A stretch of 64,000 bases of DNA from Alistipes communis (GCF_006542665.1 NZ_AP019735.1:62001-126000); one strand, 5' to 3'. Positions 16,782 to 25,927 are shown, counted from the stretch's first letter. The notes: generated by a model from the sequence alone, not told the origin. Program-made: numbers and translations.

Positions 16782-18572
16782 TTAATCGGTCTGAAATTCG
16801 GGAACGATATTGCAGTTTTCCCATGCGGTAAAGGAATACTCCGGCTCCCGCGACAGTTCCTTGCGGGGATAGTGGCCGATGAAGTTGCTCCACCAGACGG
16901 CGACTGTTTTCCCTCCGATCCCCTTGAACGTGCAGCGGCTTCCTATCGGAACTACGAACGCCTGTTTTTCCTGATCGATTCGGTACGCGCCGTCGCAACT
17001 TATCTCGACCAGATCGACATGGGTATAGATATAGACGGCTTCCTGCACGAAGTCCACGTAGAGCGTATCCCGAAAACTTTTCATGGGATGGCGGTACGGG
17101 TTTTCCGCTGAAACGAACCGTGTGAGGCCGCGATCCGCATACCAACCTCCGACTTTCGATCCGTCCACCGGTTTGAGAGGCACGAGCGGCCCGTCGTCCA
17201 ACGACAATATCATCATGCGATTGTCTTCGGGCGTATAGGAAGAACTCCATTTTACGACCGTCATATTCTCTTTGTCGACACTTCCCCGGCCGCGGTGGGT
17301 AGTCCCGCGCTTCCAGTAGGTATATATCGTTAGGAGATTGTAAAAGTCGTGCGTAAACGTTTTCGTATAGCTGTACCCGTCCGTGTTGCTTACAACCACT
17401 TCATAGACGAGCCGGTAATTGTCGGCGGTAAACACCTCTCCGGGGATGTAGTCCACCGAGAAACTGTACACGCCCGAAGGGTCGTTCAGCGGGAGGGTGA
17501 CGGACGAGGTGAGCGGCTGCCCGTTGAAGAGGAAGGCTCCGTGCTGGCCTTGTAGAAGGCGAACCGTCGCCGAGAGGTCGCCGGCCTTTTGCGGGTCGTC
17601 CACGGTGATCGTAAGCTGCCGGCCGGGATCGTACAGGCAGTACCCCTCGAACTGGTAGCCCTCGAAAGGGAAGTTGTCCGAAATCCCGACCTCGAACGCA
17701 TCGACGCGGGTATCGACCACGTTTTCTCCCTTGATGACGATATTGAGCGTATATACCGTATTGCGGCGCACGTCGAAGTTGGTCGTATTGTTCTCTCCCA
17801 GATATACGTCATACGTCAGCAGTTTGCCTTCGCGCTGTGCCTTGATCCGCAGGAAGGTCGCTCCTTCGGGTGCGTTGCCGGCGCATTTCTGCTCCTGCGA
17901 GGTTATCCCCGGCACTTCGCCCCGACAGTTTTCCGCCAAGAAGAACGTGCGCGATGCCTTGCGGTTCTCATACGATGCGATCGCCGAAGGTTCGGAAGAG
18001 GTGAGTTCACGGGCCTGCTGATCCTCCGCGAACAGCGTGGTGACACCTGCCATATCCATCACCTGCACGGATTGGAGCTTCAGGTCGTAGTCCACCCCGT
18101 AGAAGGAGGTGTTGCAGACGATTTTGGCTACGTTGCGCCGAACGGTGACCGTAGCCTCCGGCATCCCTTTCCCGACCGTACATTCCGCATATCCGGACAT
18201 GGGCAGCGACGTGTAACTCCGGGGTACGCGGAACTCATAGGCCGACAGCGTCTTCCGGCTCATCGGGCCCATATCTTCATGTAAATTGGCTACAGCATAC
18301 ACATCGTACCGGCCGGCGGGAATGGAACGCTCCAATACGCCGCCCTGCACGTAAAAGTGTTGCGACGGGCGTATGCCCTGCGGATCGAAGAGGAAAACGT
18401 TCATGTCCTTGACGGCCCGTTCGTCCGCGGCCCGGGTAACCGCCTGCGTTTCTTCCGGACACACCCGCAGCGTAAAGCGGGTCGCAGACTCCGCAGCCGG
18501 AACAATGTCTTCTTTGGAACAACCGATCGCCAAAGCGAGCAGCGGCATAATTAAAATCAGTAGGTTTCTCAT
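16782..18572 (-). CDS. FimB/Mfa2-like fimbrial anchor or minor subunit (DUF4906-like)
   Basis: 596 residues, lipoprotein signal (LLALAIGCSKE). The N-terminal domain has the fimbrillin pattern (VKDMNVFLFDPQGIRPSQHFY, RYDVYAVANLHEDMGPMS, GRVPR-type strands) and the same GEVPGITSQEQKCAGNAPEG linker as the 14326 protein. The C-terminal half adds an Ig-like region (DPGRQLTITVDDPQKAGDLS) and a FKGIGGKTVAVWWSNFIGH segment. The two proteins are diverged paralogues, suggesting duplication within the cluster. It follows the major fimbrillin gene across a hairpin that could reduce its transcription. Confidence 0.75.
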   Translation of the reverse strand: MRNLLILIMPLLALAIGCSKEDIVPAAESATRFTLRVCPEETQAVTRAADERAVKDMNVFLFDPQGIRPSQHFYVQGGVLERSIPAGRYDVYAVANLHEDMGPMSRKTLSAYEFRVPRSYTSLPMSGYAECTVGKGMPEATVTVRRNVAKIVCNTSFYGVDYDLKLQSVQVMDMAGVTTLFAEDQQARELTSSEPSAIASYENRKASRTFFLAENCRGEVPGITSQEQKCAGNAPEGATFLRIKAQREGKLLTYDVYLGENNTTNFDVRRNTVYTLNIVIKGENVVDTRVDAFEVGISDNFPFEGYQFEGYCLYDPGRQLTITVDDPQKAGDLSATVRLLQGQHGAFLFNGQPLTSSVTLPLNDPSGVYSFSVDYIPGEVFTADNYRLVYEVVVSNTDGYSYTKTFTHDFYNLLTIYTYWKRGTTHRGRGSVDKENMTVVKWSSSYTPEDNRMMILSLDDGPLVPLKPVDGSKVGGWYADRGLTRFVSAENPYRHPMKSFRDTLYVDFVQEAVYIYTHVDLVEISCDGAYRIDQEKQAFVVPIGSRCTFKGIGGKTVAVWWSNFIGHYPRKELSREPEYSFTAWENCNIVPEFQTD

Positions 18573-18595
18573 AATGAAAAATGGAAAAAGGGGAA

Positions 18596-18620
18596 AGACA
18601 GGGACGATTGCACCCTGTCC
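18596..18620 (-). terminator. hairpin between major fimbrillin and minor subunit genes
   Basis: GACAGGG (18597-18603) pairs with CCCTGTC (18613-18619) across a nine-base loop. No long T run follows, so partial termination or mRNA end protection is more likely than full termination. Such a site would set a high major-to-minor subunit ratio. Confidence 0.5.
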
Positions 18621-18634
18621 CTTCCCTTCCGATG

Positions 18635-19702
18635 CTACATACCGATATTAACATCCTGATTGAACGGCCCTTCCCAGTCTGCGGGGGTGATCGTCACGGC
18701 CACGTCGGCACCCGTCAGGCCGCTGATGTTCACCGTTACGCGGCGGTAGGTATTGCGGTTGATAGCCTTACCCGAATCCCCGGCAAGTTCGATCTCGTAA
18801 CTTACGGGCATCTGGTCGTCCGTCGTTCCGAAATCCCCGTCATGATCGTAAATGCCTTCGAGGGTCAGCAGTACGCTCTCGGCAGCCATGTTGTCCTCAT
18901 TGCCGTAGATATAGAACAAATTGGCATATTTCCCGCTCTGCTCTTTCGCTGCCTGCGTATGGCTGAAAGTCTGTGCTGCGGACAGAGGCATGGTCTCCCC
19001 TGAATACTCGCGGTTTTGGGTTCCTCCGGAATGCGACGTGCCGACGTCGAAATAGAAGACCGAGGATGCCGCACGGGAAACAGTCGCCGAAGCGATCCGC
19101 ACGCGACCGGGGTATGCAGAGGCGAACTTGCTGTCGGTCGTAGCCTGTACGGCTACCTTCGACACGAGCCTTTCGAGCGCGATCTGCACGGTGGTCGTCT
19201 GCCCGGCCTGTGCGATAACCTGCGTCGCCGAGCCGGTCATGGTAAACCCTGCGGAGCGTTTGGCCTTCGTCGTCACCTCGTCGAACGTACCGTTATAGTC
19301 CGCGATCTCGCTCTCGGTCTGGCTTCGCAGGTCGTCCAGTGTGCCGATCCCGGAAAGGGCGCTGCCGTTGGCGATGGCATAGAAGCTGTACGTTTGCCCC
19401 GGCGCGGCGTCCGGTACGGGAATGGTCGCCGTCTGTCCCGAAATCTCCGCAGCGGTGAAGTTGCGTTGCAGTACGGCGTCCCCGCTGCCGTCGAACACGA
19501 ACAGCGTGAGCGTGCCGATCTTCTTCTCCCAGCTCTCGGCCGCGGCCGTCTGGTCGAAGAAGGCGCGGGTTTCGGGCGTCTTGTCCGTCAGGGTGATTTT
19601 CACTACGCTGCCCGTCGCCGAGTCTGCGATCTCGTCGGTGTGCTTGTTGCAGGAGGCCAGCATGGCCAGGGTAGCCGTGGCTGCCAAAATCATCTTTTTC
19701 AT
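18635..19702 (-). CDS. FimA/Mfa1-like major fimbrillin
   Basis: 355 residues, lipoprotein signal (MLASCNKH). It has the FimA/Mfa1 two-domain beta layout: KIGTLTLFVFDGSGDAVLQR, GQTYSFYAIANGSA, TVQIALERLVSKVAVQA in the first domain, and SYEIELAGDSGKAINRNTYRRVTVNISG then DVAVTITPADWEG at the end. The N-RNT-Y-V-V-I-G motif followed by ...W is the typical C-terminal strand of type V pilins. It is the first fimbrial gene after traO and heads the cluster, as expected for the main shaft subunit. Confidence 0.85.
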   Translation of the reverse strand: MKKMILAATATLAMLASCNKHTDEIADSATGSVVKITLTDKTPETRAFFDQTAAAESWEKKIGTLTLFVFDGSGDAVLQRNFTAAEISGQTATIPVPDAAPGQTYSFYAIANGSALSGIGTLDDLRSQTESEIADYNGTFDEVTTKAKRSAGFTMTGSATQVIAQAGQTTTVQIALERLVSKVAVQATTDSKFASAYPGRVRIASATVSRAASSVFYFDVGTSHSGGTQNREYSGETMPLSAAQTFSHTQAAKEQSGKYANLFYIYGNEDNMAAESVLLTLEGIYDHDGDFGTTDDQMPVSYEIELAGDSGKAINRNTYRRVTVNISGLTGADVAVTITPADWEGPFNQDVNIGM

Positions 19703-19761
19703 AGATTTAATTGATTTTATGCCGCTTCGTGCGGCGGTTAATAAAAAGTGGTGGATGAATG

Positions 19762-20346
19762 TCAGTCGATGATGAATTTCAGTCCTATTCCGAACTGCGT
19801 GTGGAAATGCCCTGTCGTCGTGCCCCAGAGCACACGCTCGCGGCCCGATATGCAGAGCACGATGCGGTCGGTGATATAGGCTTCCGCCTCCAGCGTCACC
19901 GCGCCTCCGTAGAGAAATCCCTCACAGCTTCGGATCGTGGAGCCATCGTACAGCATTTTATCTCCCCAGTTCACCGTCTCGTACCCCAACATGGCCGAGC
20001 CGCCGATGTAGAAAAAGAAGGTCTTGGAGCCGTCTGCGAGAAACTTATAGTAGTAGCCCCCTTCGCCCGTGAACTGCGCCACGGGGATACTCCCGGCTTT
20101 GTAGGGGTAATTGCGGCAGAGGTACTCCGCCCCGAAGACCCACTTGTTCGCACGACCCGCATAACGGCTCATGGCCGCTCCGAAGTAGTACCCCGTGGTG
20201 CTGCGCCCGGAGGCGGAGTACCAGCCGTCCGCCATGCCCGCGCGTACCTCCAGCCCCCGCATTCCGGGCAGAGTACGCTGGGCATGGGCTTCCGGAGCCA
20301 AAGCCAGACCGAGGGCCAGCGACAGCAGCAATGCCAACCGTTTCAT
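19762..20346 (-). CDS. traO: conjugative transfer protein TraO
   Basis: 194 residues with a signal peptide (MKRLALLLSLALGLALAPEAHA) and an outer-membrane barrel-like body (YYFGAAMSRYAGRANKWVFGAEYL, GEGGYYYKFLADGSKTFFFYIGG). It ends HTQFGIGLKFIID. This matches Bacteroidales TraO. Its start lies one base after the traN stop, so translation is coupled. In CTnDOT-like elements traP follows; here the fimbrial cluster follows instead. Confidence 0.88.
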   Translation of the reverse strand: MKRLALLLSLALGLALAPEAHAQRTLPGMRGLEVRAGMADGWYSASGRSTTGYYFGAAMSRYAGRANKWVFGAEYLCRNYPYKAGSIPVAQFTGEGGYYYKFLADGSKTFFFYIGGSAMLGYETVNWGDKMLYDGSTIRSCEGFLYGGAVTLEAEAYITDRIVLCISGRERVLWGTTTGHFHTQFGIGLKFIID

Positions 20347-20347
20347 G

Positions 20348-21388
20348 CTATTTGACCTTTAATTCGTTGATGACCTCGGCACGCACCAGATCGGCATTTT
20401 CGACCGTAAAGGTTTGGTGGCGTCCGCCTTCTTTCTCGTAGAGCTCCACCACGAGGTGCTTGTCGTCGGGAATGGTGAACTTCGGAAGCGTGAAGACCAT
20501 GCGCTCGCTGCTCTTGCCCCGGATCACCTGCACGTTGTTGTGGGCACGCAGGGGCCGGATGACCTGCTCCTGAATGGCCGTGCGCTTGGCGACCTTCTTA
20601 TCCGCGATCTTGAAGGTGAGGTGATCGACCTCGAAAGGCACGTTCGAGGAGTTCTTCAGTTGCAAGTGGAAATAGAGCAGCCCGTTGTGCGAGTAGATGC
20701 CTTTCAGTAGGTACTGGATGCCGAAACGCTTGCAGCCGATATGCTTTACCTCGCGGCGGTCGTTCTTGTAGATCGACTTCATAATGAGCTTCACCAGCAG
20801 CGGCGATTCGCTGCCCAGCTCCTCCATATAGATCTCCAGCGCGTTGTTGGGGCGATTCACCGCCTCGCCGTCGTGCAGGAAGTCGGTCATTTCGACCGAC
20901 AGCTTCACCGGCTCGTCGGCATACTTGACGTTGAAGGTGTAATAGGCCCCGTCCTCGGTGATGACCGAGAGGTTGCTCTCGCGCGAGAAGTCGCGCAGGG
21001 CGGCCTTGACCCTCAATACGTTCTCCGTGCCGTCGGCTTTGGCGGCCAAAAGGTCGGCCGAGCCCAGATCGACGTAGCGGATGGCCGAAGGGAAAATAAC
21101 GTGCGTGGTCTTGTTGAAGGTCACCTCCAGTGCATAAGGCGGGATCATGCGGTCGAAGGTCAGCGGACGGGTCAGCCCGCCGAAGTAGTCGCCCGTCGAG
21201 GGTGTCGCGGCAGCCGGTATGTCCGGCGCTGCGGTTTCGGCTATCTCCTGCGCCGAAGCGCCCGTTACGCATCCTAAAAGTGCGAACGACAAAAGGATTT
21301 TTTTAACTGCGCACGGCTTGTTTTTCCTCGTTACCGGCGAGCAAAGGTTTTGCGTGCGGACTGTGCTCTCGATTTTCTTTCGGTTCAT
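20348..21388 (-). CDS. traN: conjugative transfer protein TraN
   Basis: 346 residues, matching Bacteroidales TraN (DUF4138), a periplasmic VirB9-like core component: DYFGGLTRPLTFDRMIPPYALEV, TTHVIFPSAIRYVDLGS and KADGTENVLRVKAA. The hydrophobic signal (ILLSFALLGCVTGASA) begins about 30 residues in, because the only ATG in range is at 21388; no start codon lies directly before the signal. An alternative non-ATG start cannot be excluded. It sits between traM and traO. Confidence 0.9.
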   Translation of the reverse strand: MNRKKIESTVRTQNLCSPVTRKNKPCAVKKILLSFALLGCVTGASAQEIAETAAPDIPAAATPSTGDYFGGLTRPLTFDRMIPPYALEVTFNKTTHVIFPSAIRYVDLGSADLLAAKADGTENVLRVKAALRDFSRESNLSVITEDGAYYTFNVKYADEPVKLSVEMTDFLHDGEAVNRPNNALEIYMEELGSESPLLVKLIMKSIYKNDRREVKHIGCKRFGIQYLLKGIYSHNGLLYFHLQLKNSSNVPFEVDHLTFKIADKKVAKRTAIQEQVIRPLRAHNNVQVIRGKSSERMVFTLPKFTIPDDKHLVVELYEKEGGRHQTFTVENADLVRAEVINELKVK

Positions 21389-21429
21389 GACTTGTCTTTC
21401 TTTAATGTGTTCGGTTTATGGATGTTCAG

Positions 21430-22785
21430 TTATTCCAGCGGGGGCAGCAGCAGGACACGGTACCCGGCTTTGAGCGTCACCCGAACCTGCCGCATTTTCT
21501 GCCCGACGTACTGCGCCGTGCCTTGTATGACGCTGCGCCCCAGATCGGAAAGCAGTTGCGTCCCCGCATCGTCCGTAATGGTGATGCTGCTTCCCAATCC
21601 TGAACCTGCATTGGCGGCGATCTCCTTCACGGCGCTGATCTCGTCGGATGCGGGGACGCTGATGCCCTCGCCTCCGTCCATGTCATAAACCAGCAACTCG
21701 ACCGGTATCACGCTGCCCCGGTATTGCACGGCGCTGACCGTGATCATCATGCGCTCCCCGTCGATACGGGCTGTGCCCGTAAGTACGGTGTTCGCGGGGA
21801 TCAGCACACCGCCGGCCCTCATCGGCTCGGTAAGGCGCAGGGGCACCTCCTTGCCGTCCGTCACGCTCGTCGTGCGATAAATGCAGGCTCCGATGCTGTT
21901 TTTCTGTACGGGGTTCTCGTTCCCCGCCGCAGTATTGAAGCCCCAGTTGCGGGGCTTCGTGAACTCCGCGACGAATACCGAATCGGGCATCGGGGCTGCG
22001 AGGCGCGAGATGACCTCTCGGCGCACTTGGGCGACGGGTTGCACGGCGCTCCTGCCGCTGCGGGATGTGCCGCCCTCAGGGGACGTCCGTACGGCTTCCG
22101 CCGCACCGCCCGCATTTTGCCCTCCGTTCATGTATTTCGAGGCCAGTTGGTAGGACTTCTCGATCAGGGCCAGTTGTTGCTCCTCGGCGCTCTGCCGGGC
22201 CTGTTCGTCCTCCAACTGCGCTTCGAGCCGGTCGATGCGTTCCTGCAACTCCTTCTCTCTGTCGCTTTCGGCCTCGTTCTGCGTCTCTTCATAGAAGCTG
22301 CCTATCTGACGGTTCAGGTCGTGGTACGCCCCCACCGATGAGTGCAGGGTTCCGCTCTCGAAGCGCGAGGGTGCCTCGTAGTATTCTACGGGTTTGGGGG
22401 CCATGCGCAGCTCCCTTTCCTCGCGTGCGGCCCGTTCCTCCTCGCTCTCGGGTTCCTCGCCCAGCGAGAAGGCGAAATCTTCCAGCGAGCGCATCTTGGC
22501 CTCCTGTTTGGCTTTCATCTCCTGCTGCACGTAGGCGTCGCGTTTGTCGGCGACAATGCCGCTCTGCTCCGGCGTGGGCAGACTGGTATTGAGCCCCGCC
22601 TGTTCGGTGGTCTCCTCACCGCCCGAAGGGGCGAAAATAAGCCACATGATCGCGGCGAAGGCCAGCAGCATCAGCGGGAAGACGATCATCTTGCGCCGCT
22701 GCTGTATTTGCTGCTCGGTAAGCTCCTTCGCGGGCTTCTCCGGCGCAGGCTGTTCGTTACTGCCGTGTTTCTCGTTCTCTTTCAT
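21430..22785 (-). CDS. traM: conjugative transfer protein TraM (VirB10-like)
   Basis: 451 residues. A short cytoplasmic N-terminus (QQRRKMIVFPLMLLAFAAIMWLIFAPSGG) has one TM segment. A long coiled coil runs about residues 125-230 (EKELQERIDRLEAQLEDEQ), and the C-terminal beta domain begins SIGACIYRTTSVTDGKEVPLRL and includes RAGGVLIPANTVLTGTARI. This is the TraM layout of Bacteroidales ICEs, analogous to VirB10. Its start overlaps traL by 29 bases. Confidence 0.9.
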   Translation of the reverse strand: MKENEKHGSNEQPAPEKPAKELTEQQIQQRRKMIVFPLMLLAFAAIMWLIFAPSGGEETTEQAGLNTSLPTPEQSGIVADKRDAYVQQEMKAKQEAKMRSLEDFAFSLGEEPESEEERAAREERELRMAPKPVEYYEAPSRFESGTLHSSVGAYHDLNRQIGSFYEETQNEAESDREKELQERIDRLEAQLEDEQARQSAEEQQLALIEKSYQLASKYMNGGQNAGGAAEAVRTSPEGGTSRSGRSAVQPVAQVRREVISRLAAPMPDSVFVAEFTKPRNWGFNTAAGNENPVQKNSIGACIYRTTSVTDGKEVPLRLTEPMRAGGVLIPANTVLTGTARIDGERMMITVSAVQYRGSVIPVELLVYDMDGGEGISVPASDEISAVKEIAANAGSGLGSSITITDDAGTQLLSDLGRSVIQGTAQYVGQKMRQVRVTLKAGYRVLLLPPLE

Positions 22786-23134
22786 AATCGGTCGTGTTTA
22801 ATCGTTCGGGGCTGTCCGCCCCGGACTGTGTTCGTTCTGTTTCAGCGGGAAAGGTTGCTTCCTGCTGCGGCATTGCATCTAAGTTCCCGAAAGATTCCTG
22901 CTTGTGCCCCGGCTGCGGTGCAAGCCGTCGCAGGTGTTCGATCCGTATCCGCTCCCCGTCGCTGCACCCCAGAGAGTAGATCGCCGAAACGGTGCTATAC
23001 AACGACAGTGCGGCGAAGAGCACGAAGAGCGTGACGATCGCATAGACTCGCATGTCGGGGCTGATAGCTCCGCACACGCGCCGCAGGCGATCCTCGATCC
23101 GCTCTCCGGCGCGTTTTATCCATTTCCGTATCAT
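22757..23134 (-). CDS. traL: conjugative transfer protein TraL (DUF3989)
   Basis: 125 residues. A basic N-terminus, one TM helix (VYAIVTLFVLFAALSLYSTVSAIYSLG, about residues 30-55) and a disordered C-terminal tail rich in Gln and Glu. This fits TraL in position and architecture. It begins three bases after traK and overlaps traM. Confidence 0.85.
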   Translation of the reverse strand: MIRKWIKRAGERIEDRLRRVCGAISPDMRVYAIVTLFVLFAALSLYSTVSAIYSLGCSDGERIRIEHLRRLAPQPGHKQESFGNLDAMPQQEATFPAETERTQSGADSPERLNTTDYERERETRQ

Positions 23135-23137
23135 AAT

Positions 23138-23761
23138 TTATCGTGCTATGACCCGCAGGTCGCGGTTTTCGACGATCTCGAAGCGCTCCATCGTAAAACC
23201 CTGCGGGTTGTTGTCCGAGCGCACCGAGTTGATGAGGTTGCAGCGCGTGACGAGCGAGCGTTCGGTGACGTTGCTCTCGCGTATGATCATCTGCCGGGCG
23301 TAGGTCGTCACGCGGTACGGATAGGTATCGAAGTTGCAGACCACCGAATCGACCTGTACCTGCTGATTGATGTTGCCTGCCACCACGCGGTTGTAGTAGC
23401 CCTTCTCCTGAAGATCCTGCGAGTAGTGGTAGGCGCTCTTGTCGCACAGGAACAGGGCGCGATTGATGTTGCTCTCGATGGCCGCCCGGTCGGGCGCCAG
23501 CGTGAAGAACAACTCGTGGAAGCGGCGGACGTGTTCCCGCGCCTCGACGGGCCGGTTCTGGCTGAGGTCTTGCGAGAGGGCCAGCATCAGCGACTTGCCC
23601 TGATCGAGCACGTAGATCTTCTCGCGCTGGCGCTGGGCGAACTGGTAGCTCTTCACGACACTGAACACGGCCACCACGGCGCACAGGCCGAGGAAGACGA
23701 GCGTGAAGAGCCGTATCTGCCGAAAGCTCGTTTCGATGTTTTTCAACGATTTGAATTCCAT
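23138..23761 (-). CDS. traK: conjugative transfer protein TraK (VirB8-like)
   Basis: 207 residues: N-terminal MEFKSLKNIETSFRQIRLF, one TM segment (LVFLGLCAVVAVFSVVKSY), then a VirB8-type periplasmic domain with LALSQDLSQNRPVEAREHVRRFH and DKSAYHYSQDLQEKGYYNRVV. The match to Bacteroidales TraK is clear. A pair of hairpins fills the 102 bases between it and traJ. Confidence 0.92.
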   Translation of the reverse strand: MEFKSLKNIETSFRQIRLFTLVFLGLCAVVAVFSVVKSYQFAQRQREKIYVLDQGKSLMLALSQDLSQNRPVEAREHVRRFHELFFTLAPDRAAIESNINRALFLCDKSAYHYSQDLQEKGYYNRVVAGNINQQVQVDSVVCNFDTYPYRVTTYARQMIIRESNVTERSLVTRCNLINSVRSDNNPQGFTMERFEIVENRDLRVIAR

Positions 23762-23796
23762 TTTTTGTCGTTTTATCGGGTTTATCTCTTCTATTG

Positions 23797-23851
23797 AGCC
23801 GCACAGGAAAAAGTGCGGCTGACATGTGACTCAATCGCCATAAAAGCGATT
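23797..23851 (-). repeat. two hairpins in the traJ-traK spacer
   Basis: AGCCGCAC/GTGCGGCT (23797-23820) and CAATCGC/GCGATTG (23832-23852) form two stems in a row in a spacer where neighbouring tra genes are otherwise tightly packed. Neither is followed by a T run on the minus strand. They may be processing or mRNA-stability elements. Confidence 0.45.
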
Positions 23852-23863
23852 GGCTGCATTCCG

Positions 23864-24952
23864 TCAATAGCCGCCGGACGATCCTCCGCCCTCCTTTGTG
23901 GCGAGGTTATCGCCTCGGAGGCCGCTGTCGTCGCTCTCGCCGTATTTCGACTTGTCGCCGCGCCCAAAGGCTTTGCCGATCAAAGCTCCGGTCGCGCCGC
24001 CCGCGACACCGGCAGCGAACGACGAAGCGCGATTGACGCCTCCCAGCCCCGAACCGCCGCCCGCCTGCACGATCCACTCGGCTACGGTCGGTACGGTGAA
24101 ATAGCCGATGATCCCGATAATCAGGAAGATGATATAGACGCCGTTCGAGCCGTCCGGGATGTAGCTGGGGTCTTGCAGCGCCGCAATGTCGGCCTGAAGC
24201 ATCAATACCTGTATCTTGGCCAGCACGGCCGAGAAGAGGTCGGCTACGGGCAGCCACAGATAGACGCAGATGTATTTGGAGAGCCAGTGCGTGAGCGTTC
24301 CCTGAAAACCGTCGTAAACGGAGAGTGCGAACGACAGCGGGCCGAGAATGGAGAGCACGACCAGAAAGAACGTCCGCAGCGTGTCCACCGTGAGTCCTGC
24401 GGCGTTGAACAGCAGCTCGAAGAAGTCGCGCACCAGCTCTCGGAACCACATCTTGATTCCGTGCCACGTCCGCTCCCACCACATACTGATTATTTCGCCC
24501 AGATCCATAATGCCCAGTTCGGCGAGCTGTTGGTCGTACACCTCGTCGTCCACCAGCCACGCCTTGCCTTCGCGCACGCGGGCCTCGTATTCGAGATCGT
24601 CCCGCTGCTTCTGGTAGGCGGCGATGTCCGTCGTCTGCCCTTCGAGGATGGCGTGCGTGCCTTGCACCACGGGCGAAAGCACGGCGTTCACCGTCCCCAG
24701 CACGACGGTCGGAAACATAATGATACACAGCCCGATGGCGAAGGGGCGCAGCAGCGGAAACACGTCGATAGGCTCGGCCGAGGCCAGCGCCTTCCATACC
24801 CGATAGGCCACGTAAAAAAGCGCTCCCAGACCGGCCACGCCTTTGGCGATGCCGACCATATCCCCGCACAGGGGCAGCATCTCCTGATAGAGATTGCGCA
24901 GCACTTGGTGCAGGTTGTCGAAATTTGTTGCGAGCGGTGTCATGGCTACCAA
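23864..24952 (-). CDS. traJ: conjugative transfer protein TraJ (VirB6-like)
   Basis: 362 residues, polytopic: hydrophobic segments at VAGLGALFYVAYRVWKAL, PFAIGLCIIMFPTVVLGTV, FFLVVLSILGPLSFALSVYDGF and GVYIIFLIIGIIGYFTVPTVAEWIVQAGG. A Gly/Ala-rich tail ends in DDSGLRGDNLATKEGG. This is the TraJ pattern of Bacteroidales ICEs, an inner-membrane VirB6-type subunit. Its start overlaps the traI stop by seven bases. Confidence 0.92.
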   Translation of the reverse strand: MVAMTPLATNFDNLHQVLRNLYQEMLPLCGDMVGIAKGVAGLGALFYVAYRVWKALASAEPIDVFPLLRPFAIGLCIIMFPTVVLGTVNAVLSPVVQGTHAILEGQTTDIAAYQKQRDDLEYEARVREGKAWLVDDEVYDQQLAELGIMDLGEIISMWWERTWHGIKMWFRELVRDFFELLFNAAGLTVDTLRTFFLVVLSILGPLSFALSVYDGFQGTLTHWLSKYICVYLWLPVADLFSAVLAKIQVLMLQADIAALQDPSYIPDGSNGVYIIFLIIGIIGYFTVPTVAEWIVQAGGGSGLGGVNRASSFAAGVAGGATGALIGKAFGRGDKSKYGESDDSGLRGDNLATKEGGGSSGGY

Positions 24953-25566
24953 TATCTTTCGGAGGGTTTGCCGTAGAGCGCCTGCACGCGGGCGGCATCG
25001 CCTTTGGACTGGCTGCGCAGGAACGAGACGGAGATCGCCTTATCGGTATAATAGCGCGTGAGGTTACGGTAGCGCAACATCCGGGTATAGATCTGATCCA
25101 CTACGTCCATGCGCTCCTTGTCCGAGAGCGAGAGGCCGTTGCCGGAGGTCACGATGTTCTTCAGCTCCGTGACCAGCGCCCCGCCTTCCTCCAGCAGCCG
25201 GGCGTAACCGGCCGAGATGGCCGCCAGCTCGCCGGAGGTGAAGTTGCGGTCTGTGACCATACGGTTGAATCCCGACATGTAAATATCCGTGATCTCGCTG
25301 ACCATCTCGATCGTGAGCTTCACCTTGCGGGCGTCCTTGATGATGTTGTGCACCGATTTCAGGGCGTCGTAATACGCCTTGCTTTGGTTATAAATCTTTA
25401 CGCTCTCTTGCAGAGACTTAATCATGTTGGATGCCGTCGTGGAACTCTGCACGGCACTCTTGATGTTCTGTACGAGGTTGGACGGGTCGATGACCGTCCA
25501 CTGCGCCGCGGCCCGCTGGGTGAAGCAGGCCAGAACGAGGCACATGAGCCATATCCATCGTTTCAT
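24946..25566 (-). CDS. traI: conjugative transfer protein TraI (DUF4141)
   Basis: 206 residues with a signal peptide (MKRWIWLMCLVLACFTQRAAA) and the DUF4141 pattern QWTVIDPSNLVQNIKSAVQSS, IYNQSKAYYDALKSVHNIIKDA and a helical VirB5-like body. The name follows CTnDOT gene order and does not mean a relaxase. It overlaps traJ. Confidence 0.92.
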   Translation of the reverse strand: MKRWIWLMCLVLACFTQRAAAQWTVIDPSNLVQNIKSAVQSSTTASNMIKSLQESVKIYNQSKAYYDALKSVHNIIKDARKVKLTIEMVSEITDIYMSGFNRMVTDRNFTSGELAAISAGYARLLEEGGALVTELKNIVTSGNGLSLSDKERMDVVDQIYTRMLRYRNLTRYYTDKAISVSFLRSQSKGDAARVQALYGKPSERYW

Positions 25567-25605
25567 GTTCTTTCGTTGTTTTATGGGTTTTACATTCGCG
25601 GGATT

Positions 25606-25917
25606 TTATTCCTCCGCGCGGTAGTAGTCGCCGTAGCCCGCGAGGGTCAGTACGTCGCGTTCGTGGTCGTAGGAAAGACCGATGCGGCCCCACAGGTCGA
25701 AGTAACAGAGGCCCCACATCTGCCGCAGCGGACGCCGCAGCACGGTCTTCGCATCGTAAGCGAAGGCCACGTGGTAGCCGCCGGCCCGGCGTGCTTCGTT
25801 GTGGTATATCCGTACCTCCGGCGACCCTTCGCGGCTGCACCAGCGGCCCGCGATCTCCGACATCCTGAAGTAGAGGTGCGAGGCCGGTATGGGGTATTCG
25901 TTATTTCTCCTGCACAT
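25606..25917 (-). CDS. DUF3876-like protein (103 aa)
   Basis: 103 residues with no signal peptide. The core EIAGRWCSREGSPEVRIYHNEARR ... LCYFDLWGRIGLSYDHERDVLTLAGYGDYYR parallels the C-terminal half of the preceding gene (GRWMSAPNRCGIEI ... LYYGSDDRITILALDTQTDTLMVS), so the two are diverged paralogues of the DUF3876 type. It sits 10 bases downstream of that gene and 39 upstream of traI, in the position that traH takes in CTnDOT. Function is unknown. Confidence 0.7.
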   Translation of the reverse strand: MCRRNNEYPIPASHLYFRMSEIAGRWCSREGSPEVRIYHNEARRAGGYHVAFAYDAKTVLRRPLRQMWGLCYFDLWGRIGLSYDHERDVLTLAGYGDYYRAEE

Positions 25918-25927
25918 GGCCGCCTCC

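Noticed and set aside
23907..24988. 363-residue frame over traJ in another minus phase
   Set aside because: Arg/Ala/Gly-rich out-of-frame translation of a G+C-rich gene; TraJ is the real product.
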